Below are positions 5,966-8,801 of a stretch of DNA of 8,801 nucleotides, piece by piece; within the stretch, counting starts at the first letter, position 1, and each line of letters begins with the position of its first letter. The position numbers and the translations under genes are program-made. This DNA is from an uncultured bacterium (lineage in GTDB: Bacteria > Pseudomonadota > Gammaproteobacteria > Burkholderiales > Burkholderiaceae_F). The notes beneath the pieces are model-generated. The model ran no database searches. It was not told where the DNA came from and worked only from the letters and a program-made list of their open reading frames with translations. The stretch is from contig CAJMRV010000070.1 in the NCBI GenBank assembly GCA_905215795.1, positions 1 through 8,801 on the forward strand. The letters are read 5' to 3'.

Positions 5966-6044
5966 ATCGGTTGACATGCACAAGGGCTGACGTTCCTCAT
6001 GGGGCGCCAGCCCATATTTTGTGCCATTCGTCTTGTCAAATCGG
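5966..6044. mobile_element. possible 69-bp MITE-like insertion with 5-bp flanking direct repeats
   Basis: The segment 5971-6039 begins TTGACA and ends TGTCAA, a perfect 6-bp inverted repeat. It is bracketed exactly by ATCGG on both sides (5966-5970 and 6040-6044), as a target-site duplication would be. Inside, GCACAA and GGGCTG are contiguous on the left (5978-5989). They pair with CAGCCC (6008-6013) and TTGTGC (6019-6024) on the right across a five-base bulge. GC content is about 52 percent, lower than the flanking genes. It has no coding capacity and the terminal repeats are very short, so a structured untranslated RNA or chance is a real alternative. Confidence 0.35.
5984..6020 (+). terminator. 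candidate rho-independent terminator in the glyA-nrdR gap
   Basis: GGGCTG (5984-5989) pairs with CAGCCC (6008-6013), with two further C-G pairs inside an A-C mismatch. ATATTTT follows at once (6014-6020). The loop is long, at about a dozen bases. This is the best candidate for ending the glyA transcript, and it lies inside the inverted-repeat segment described separately. Confidence 0.45.
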
Positions 6045-6061
6045 CCGGTCGGGCGTAAACT
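6033..6061 (+). promoter_or_regulatory. candidate sigma-70 promoter for the nrdR-ribD-ribE operon
   Basis: TTGTCA (6033-6038) and TAAACT (6056-6061) are separated by 17 bases. They match the consensus at 5 of 6 and 4 of 6 positions. Transcription would begin near 6068, leaving a leader of about 85 bases that contains a CGGGGC/GCCCCG hairpin (6105-6122). The position just after the candidate glyA terminator is sensible. Confidence 0.45.
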
Positions 6062-6153
6062 GCCTTGATAGACTACATATGGGGTTTCCGAAGGTCCGCC
6101 CGAGCGGGGCCGACATGCCCCGGAAGCCCTGTCCCTTACGGAGTAAAGAGCCC

Positions 6154-6639
6154 ATGTTGTGCCCGTTCTGCCAAAGCAAAGATACACAAGTGATTGATTC
6201 GCGAGCCTCTGAAGAGGGCCTCGTGATCCGCCGCCGCCGGCGCTGCCAGCGCTGCGAGAAGCGCTTCACCACCTTCGAACGGGTCCACCTCACGCTGCCG
6301 AGCATCATCAAGCGCGGCGGCACCAAGACGGGCTACGTGCGCGAGAAGCTCATGGCCTCGATGGCCCTGGCCTGCCGCAAGCGCCCCGTCTCCGAGGAGA
6401 AGCTCGAGGAGGTCGTCAGCAAGATCGAGCACCAGATGATGCAGACCGGCCTGCGTGAGATCCCCTCGCGCCAGCTCGGCGACTTCGTCATGAAGGCGCT
6501 TCTCGAACTCGACCTCGTCGCCTACATCCGCTACGCCTCCGTCTACCTCAACATCGACGACCCCCGTTCGTTCATCTCCATGATCGAGGACACCCTCGAG
6601 AGCCACACCAAGCACAAGTCCGCCGCGGAGGCGCGATGA
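6154..6639 (+). CDS. nrdR: transcriptional repressor NrdR
   Basis: NrdR is a nucleotide-sensing repressor of ribonucleotide reductase genes. It binds paired NrdR boxes when its ATP-cone is loaded with dATP plus ATP. The 161-residue protein has the expected N-terminal zinc ribbon with cysteines 3, 6, 31 and 34 (MLCPFC and CQRCEKRF), separated by an arginine run at 26-30 (RRRRR). The ATP-cone spans about 49-139 (PSIIKRGGTKTGYVREKLMASM, then VAYIRYASVY in two pieces of the domain). The usual R-x-F after ASVY reads L-N-I here, a minor divergence. An in-frame ATG at 6079 would add 25 residues; it is rejected because NrdR proteins begin M-x-C-P-x-C, and GGAG lies upstream of 6154. The stop overlaps the ribD start in ATGA, so the two are probably translationally coupled. 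Confidence 0.96.
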   Translation: MLCPFCQSKDTQVIDSRASEEGLVIRRRRRCQRCEKRFTTFERVHLTLPSIIKRGGTKTGYVREKLMASMALACRKRPVSEEKLEEVVSKIEHQMMQTGLREIPSRQLGDFVMKALLELDLVAYIRYASVYLNIDDPRSFISMIEDTLESHTKHKSAAEAR

Positions 6640-7742
6640 GCGGGGCGGGCTTCTCCGAGGAGGACCGCCGCTTCATGAGGATGGCGCTCGAGGAGGCCTC
6701 CAAGGCCCGCCTCGTCTCGCCTCCCAACCCCTCGGTGGGCTGCGTGATCGTGCGCGGAGGCGAGGTCCTCGGACGGGGCTTCACCCAGAAGGCGGGGGGA
6801 CCCCACGCCGAGGTGATGGCCCTGAGGGACGCCATCGGTGCCGGACGCTCCGTCGAGGGCGCCACGGCCTACGTCACGCTTGAACCCTGTTCCCATTTCG
6901 GGCGCACGCCGCCCTGCTGCGACGCGCTCCTCGCCAACGGCATCGGACGCGTGGTCGCCGCCGCGACCGACCCCAACCCGCAGGTCTCCGGCCGCGGACT
7001 CGCCCGGCTCCGCGAAGGCGGCGTCGAGGTCGCCTCGGGCCTCTTCGAAAAAGAGGCGAGGGAGGTCAACGCGGGCTTCATGAAGCGCATGGAGACGGGG
7101 CTCCCGTACGTGCGCATGAAGACCGCCGCCTCGCTCGACGGAAGGACCGCCTTCCTCGACGGCACGAGCAAGTGGATCACCGGTCCCGAGGCCCGCGCCG
7201 ACGTCCAGTACTGGAGGGCCCTCTCGGGGGCCGTCGTCACCGGGATCGGCACCGTGAGGGCCGACGACCCGAGGATGGACGCCAGGCTCGAGGGGCTCGT
7301 CAGGAAGCCCCTGAGGGTGGTGCTCGACCCGTCGGGCTCGATCGACCGGGACGCACGCTTCCTCTCGATCCCCGACGCCGTCGTCGTCGCGACGCGCCGG
7401 GACCCCGGCCTCGAGGCGTTCCTCAAGGAGAGGGGTCATCAATTCTGGGTATTGCCCGACAAAGAAGACCCCGGAAAGGTCTCCCTTCACGATTTGCTTT
7501 TAAAATTGGCGTCCGTCGGCGTCAACGACGTCCTCCTCGAAGCGGGGGCGCGCCTCAACGGCGCCTTCCTCGAAGCGGACCTGGTCGACGAGATCGTCTT
7601 CTACCAGGCGCCCTGCCTCCTCGGCGAGGGGCTCGGCGTCGCAGCTGTTCCCAATCCGCCGACACCGGGCGACGCCCGTCGTTGGAATATCGTCGATTCG
7701 GCTCTCTTCGGCCGCGATCAACGCCTCATCTTAAGGAGATAA
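6636..7742 (+). CDS. ribD: bifunctional riboflavin biosynthesis deaminase/reductase RibD
   Basis: RibD catalyses two successive riboflavin steps: deamination of the diaminopyrimidine product of GTP cyclohydrolase II, then NADPH-dependent reduction of the ribosyl chain. Its 368 residues match the two-domain family. The N-terminal cytidine-deaminase-like domain (about 8-150) has its zinc site intact: H57 and E59 in HAEVMAL, then C85 and C94 in EPCSHFGRTPPCC. The reductase domain follows (about 155-366): MKTAASLDGRTA, SKWITG near 178-183, TGIGTVRADDPRM near 202-214, and VLLEAGARLNGAF near 299-311. GGAGG (6627-6631) lies four bases before the ATG, inside nrdR. Codons for residues about 269-292 are clearly more AT-rich than the rest of the gene, with TTA, TTG and CTT leucines. 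No FMN riboswitch can precede it here because the start overlaps nrdR. Confidence 0.96.
   Translation: MSGAGFSEEDRRFMRMALEEASKARLVSPPNPSVGCVIVRGGEVLGRGFTQKAGGPHAEVMALRDAIGAGRSVEGATAYVTLEPCSHFGRTPPCCDALLANGIGRVVAAATDPNPQVSGRGLARLREGGVEVASGLFEKEAREVNAGFMKRMETGLPYVRMKTAASLDGRTAFLDGTSKWITGPEARADVQYWRALSGAVVTGIGTVRADDPRMDARLEGLVRKPLRVVLDPSGSIDRDARFLSIPDAVVVATRRDPGLEAFLKERGHQFWVLPDKEDPGKVSLHDLLLKLASVGVNDVLLEAGARLNGAFLEADLVDEIVFYQAPCLLGEGLGVAAVPNPPTPGDARRWNIVDSALFGRDQRLILRR
7733..7739 (+). promoter_or_regulatory. ribE ribosome binding site embedded in the end of ribD
   Basis: AAGGAGA forms the last sense codons of ribD (Arg-Arg) and runs straight into its TAA. The ribE ATG follows after a seven-base spacer. 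Ribosomes finishing ribD would cover the ribE initiation site, which favours coupled translation. Confidence 0.75.
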
Positions 7743-7746
7743 ATTC

Positions 7747-8367
7747 ATGTTCACTGGCATCATTCAGGCCGTCGGCAAGGTCCGCGAACCGGAAAAACTC
7801 GGCAACGGCGTCCGCCTCACCATCCTCGCCCCCGACCTCGGCCTCGAGGACGTCAAGGTCGGCGACTCCATCGCCGTCAACGGCGCCTGCATGACCGTCG
7901 TCGAGATCGACGGCGACGAGTTCAAGATCGACGTCTCCGCGGAGAGCCTCTCCAAGACGACCGGCCTGGACACCTTCGGCGAGGTGAACCTCGAGAAGGC
8001 GATGCGCCTGGGCGACCGCGTCGACGGCCACCTCGTGAGCGGCCACGTCGACGGCGTCGGACAGGTCGAGTCCATGGACAAGATCGCCGAGAGCTACCGC
8101 CTCGTGATCCGCGCCCCGCGCATCCTCTCCCCGTACCTCGCCTACAAGGGCTCGGTCGCCGTCAACGGCGTCTCCCTGACGATCAACTCGGTCGAGGACA
8201 CGGCGCTCGACACGCTCATCTCCATCAACCTCATTCCGCACACCGTCGAGGTCACCACGCTCAAGAGCCTCAAGCCGCAGTCCTACGTGAACCTCGAAAT
8301 CGACACCATCGCCCGCTACATCGAACGCATGGTCTCCCTGCGCGAGGACGAGGACTCCCTCTTCTAA
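7747..8367 (+). CDS. ribE: riboflavin synthase, alpha chain
   Basis: Riboflavin synthase dismutates two 6,7-dimethyl-8-ribityllumazine molecules into riboflavin plus the diaminopyrimidine precursor, the last step before FMN. The gene is named ribE here; the same enzyme is ribC in E. coli. The 206-residue protein has the invariant start MFTGIIQ and two tandem lumazine-binding barrels. The first contains GDSIAVNGACMTV at 39-51 with the catalytic-region Cys48. The second begins near 95 with HLVSGHVDGVG and repeats the motif as GSVAVNGVSLTIN at 135-147. IPHTVEVTTL and VNLEIDTIARYIER complete the C-terminus, whose last helix mediates trimerisation. It is four bases after ribD, and the next gene is 18 bases downstream. 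Confidence 0.97.
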   Translation: MFTGIIQAVGKVREPEKLGNGVRLTILAPDLGLEDVKVGDSIAVNGACMTVVEIDGDEFKIDVSAESLSKTTGLDTFGEVNLEKAMRLGDRVDGHLVSGHVDGVGQVESMDKIAESYRLVIRAPRILSPYLAYKGSVAVNGVSLTINSVEDTALDTLISINLIPHTVEVTTLKSLKPQSYVNLEIDTIARYIERMVSLREDEDSLF

Positions 8368-8385
8368 ATTTCAGGACACTCCGTC

Positions 8386-8801
8386 ATGAAGCCTCAGATC
8401 CAATTGTTCACGCCGATCAAGGTCGGCCCGATGACGATGCCCAACCGCATCACCGTCGCCCCCATGTGCATGTACCGCGCCAAGAGCGGGGTCGCGCAGA
8501 TTTTCCACAAGATCCACTACGCGGGCCTCGCCGCGGGCGGCATCGGAATGGTGACCATCGAATCGACGGCCGTCCGTCCCGACGGACGCACGACCGACGC
8601 GGACCTGGGGCTCTGGTCGGAGGACTGCGAGGCGGGTCTCGCCCGCCTCGTCTCGATCATCCGCGAGTACGCCCCCGGCGTGAAGGTGTGCATCCAGCTC
8701 AACCACGCCGGCCGTCGTGCGAGCACCGAGCCGCTCACGGAGCGCCCCCTCGGGGCCTTCGAGGGAGGCTGGGGCACGGTCGCCCCGTCCCCGATCGCCC
8801 G
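8386..8801 (+). CDS. Old Yellow Enzyme family NADH:flavin oxidoreductase, N-terminal part (cut by window edge)
   Basis: An FMN-dependent TIM-barrel ene-reductase of the YqjM/xenobiotic-reductase type, which reduces activated C=C bonds using NAD(P)H; the physiological substrate is unknown. The visible 138 codons begin MKPQIQLFTPIKVGPMTMPN. They carry the class signature R-I-T-V-A-P-M-C-M-Y with Cys28 and Tyr30, equivalent to YqjM Cys26 and Tyr28 that tune FMN and bind substrate. HYAGLAAGGIGMVTIESTAVRPDGR, in two adjoining barrel segments near 46-70, and IQLNHAGRRAS near 105-115 match the family. The histidine pair and later FMN phosphate site lie beyond the window. A CAGGA ribosome site (8372-8376) is nine bases before the ATG. 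It is 18 nt after ribE, so an FMN user appears to share the riboflavin operon. Oxidoreductases of the 2,4-dienoyl-CoA reductase type are less likely given the APMCMY motif, but cannot be fully excluded. Confidence 0.9.
   Translation, partial: MKPQIQLFTPIKVGPMTMPNRITVAPMCMYRAKSGVAQIFHKIHYAGLAAGGIGMVTIESTAVRPDGRTTDADLGLWSEDCEAGLARLVSIIREYAPGVKVCIQLNHAGRRASTEPLTERPLGAFEGGWGTVAPSPIA

Noticed and set aside
5976..5990. A tiny ATG-CAC-AAG-GGC-TGA leader-peptide-like frame.
   Set aside because: It has only four codons and no ribosome site, and its codons are not enriched for any amino acid relevant to nearby genes.
6009..6024. A possible NrdR box for autoregulation in the glyA-nrdR gap.
   Set aside because: It matches my recollection of the 16-bp consensus at only about 11 positions, and no second box lies about 31 bases away. 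NrdR boxes normally occur in such pairs.
6079..6153. An upstream in-frame ATG that would lengthen NrdR by 25 residues.
   Set aside because: The zinc ribbon of NrdR starts at residue 3 in the family, so the start at 6154 gives the canonical N-terminus.

Overview
The window is GC-rich core chromosome from a proteobacterium. Most likely it is a betaproteobacterium of the order Burkholderiales, and something Sutterella-like would fit the GC content and gene order. This is inferred from remembered family sequences and synteny: anmK and an M23 peptidase divergent from tyrS-dtd, then glyA-nrdR-ribD-ribE. No database search was possible. No tRNA, rRNA, CRISPR array, phage gene, transposase or defence gene is visible, and no stretch longer than about 225 bases lacks a gene.

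Layout. On the minus strand, reading leftwards, are a membrane-anchored M23 endopeptidase (448-1965) and the start of anmK (2-388, cut by the window edge). One cuts peptidoglycan and the other recycles anhydro-MurNAc, so this is a cell-wall remodelling and salvage pair. Divergently on the plus strand come tyrS (2098-3360) and dtd (3380-3817), which charge tRNA-Tyr and remove mischarged D-amino acids. A convincing rho-independent terminator (3823-3876) closes that unit. A stand-alone YbhB/PEBP-family gene (3918-4514) follows.

The third block is glyA (4659-5930), nrdR (6154-6639), ribD (6636-7742), ribE (7747-8367) and the start of an Old Yellow Enzyme-family flavin oxidoreductase (8386 to beyond the end). 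glyA makes glycine and one-carbon units, and NrdR represses ribonucleotide reductase genes. RibD and RibE make riboflavin, and the final enzyme would use FMN derived from it. From nrdR onward the genes overlap or lie 4-18 nt apart, so they look like one operon.

No previously undescribed protein system is visible; every coding region belongs to a recognisable family. The less ordinary signals are non-coding. The glyA-nrdR gap holds a 69-bp segment bounded by TTGACA/TGTCAA inverted ends and exact ATCGG direct repeats, with a nested internal stem, which resembles a very short MITE-like insertion. The glyA leader holds a chain of mutually exclusive hairpins. The M23/tyrS divergent region carries several palindromes.
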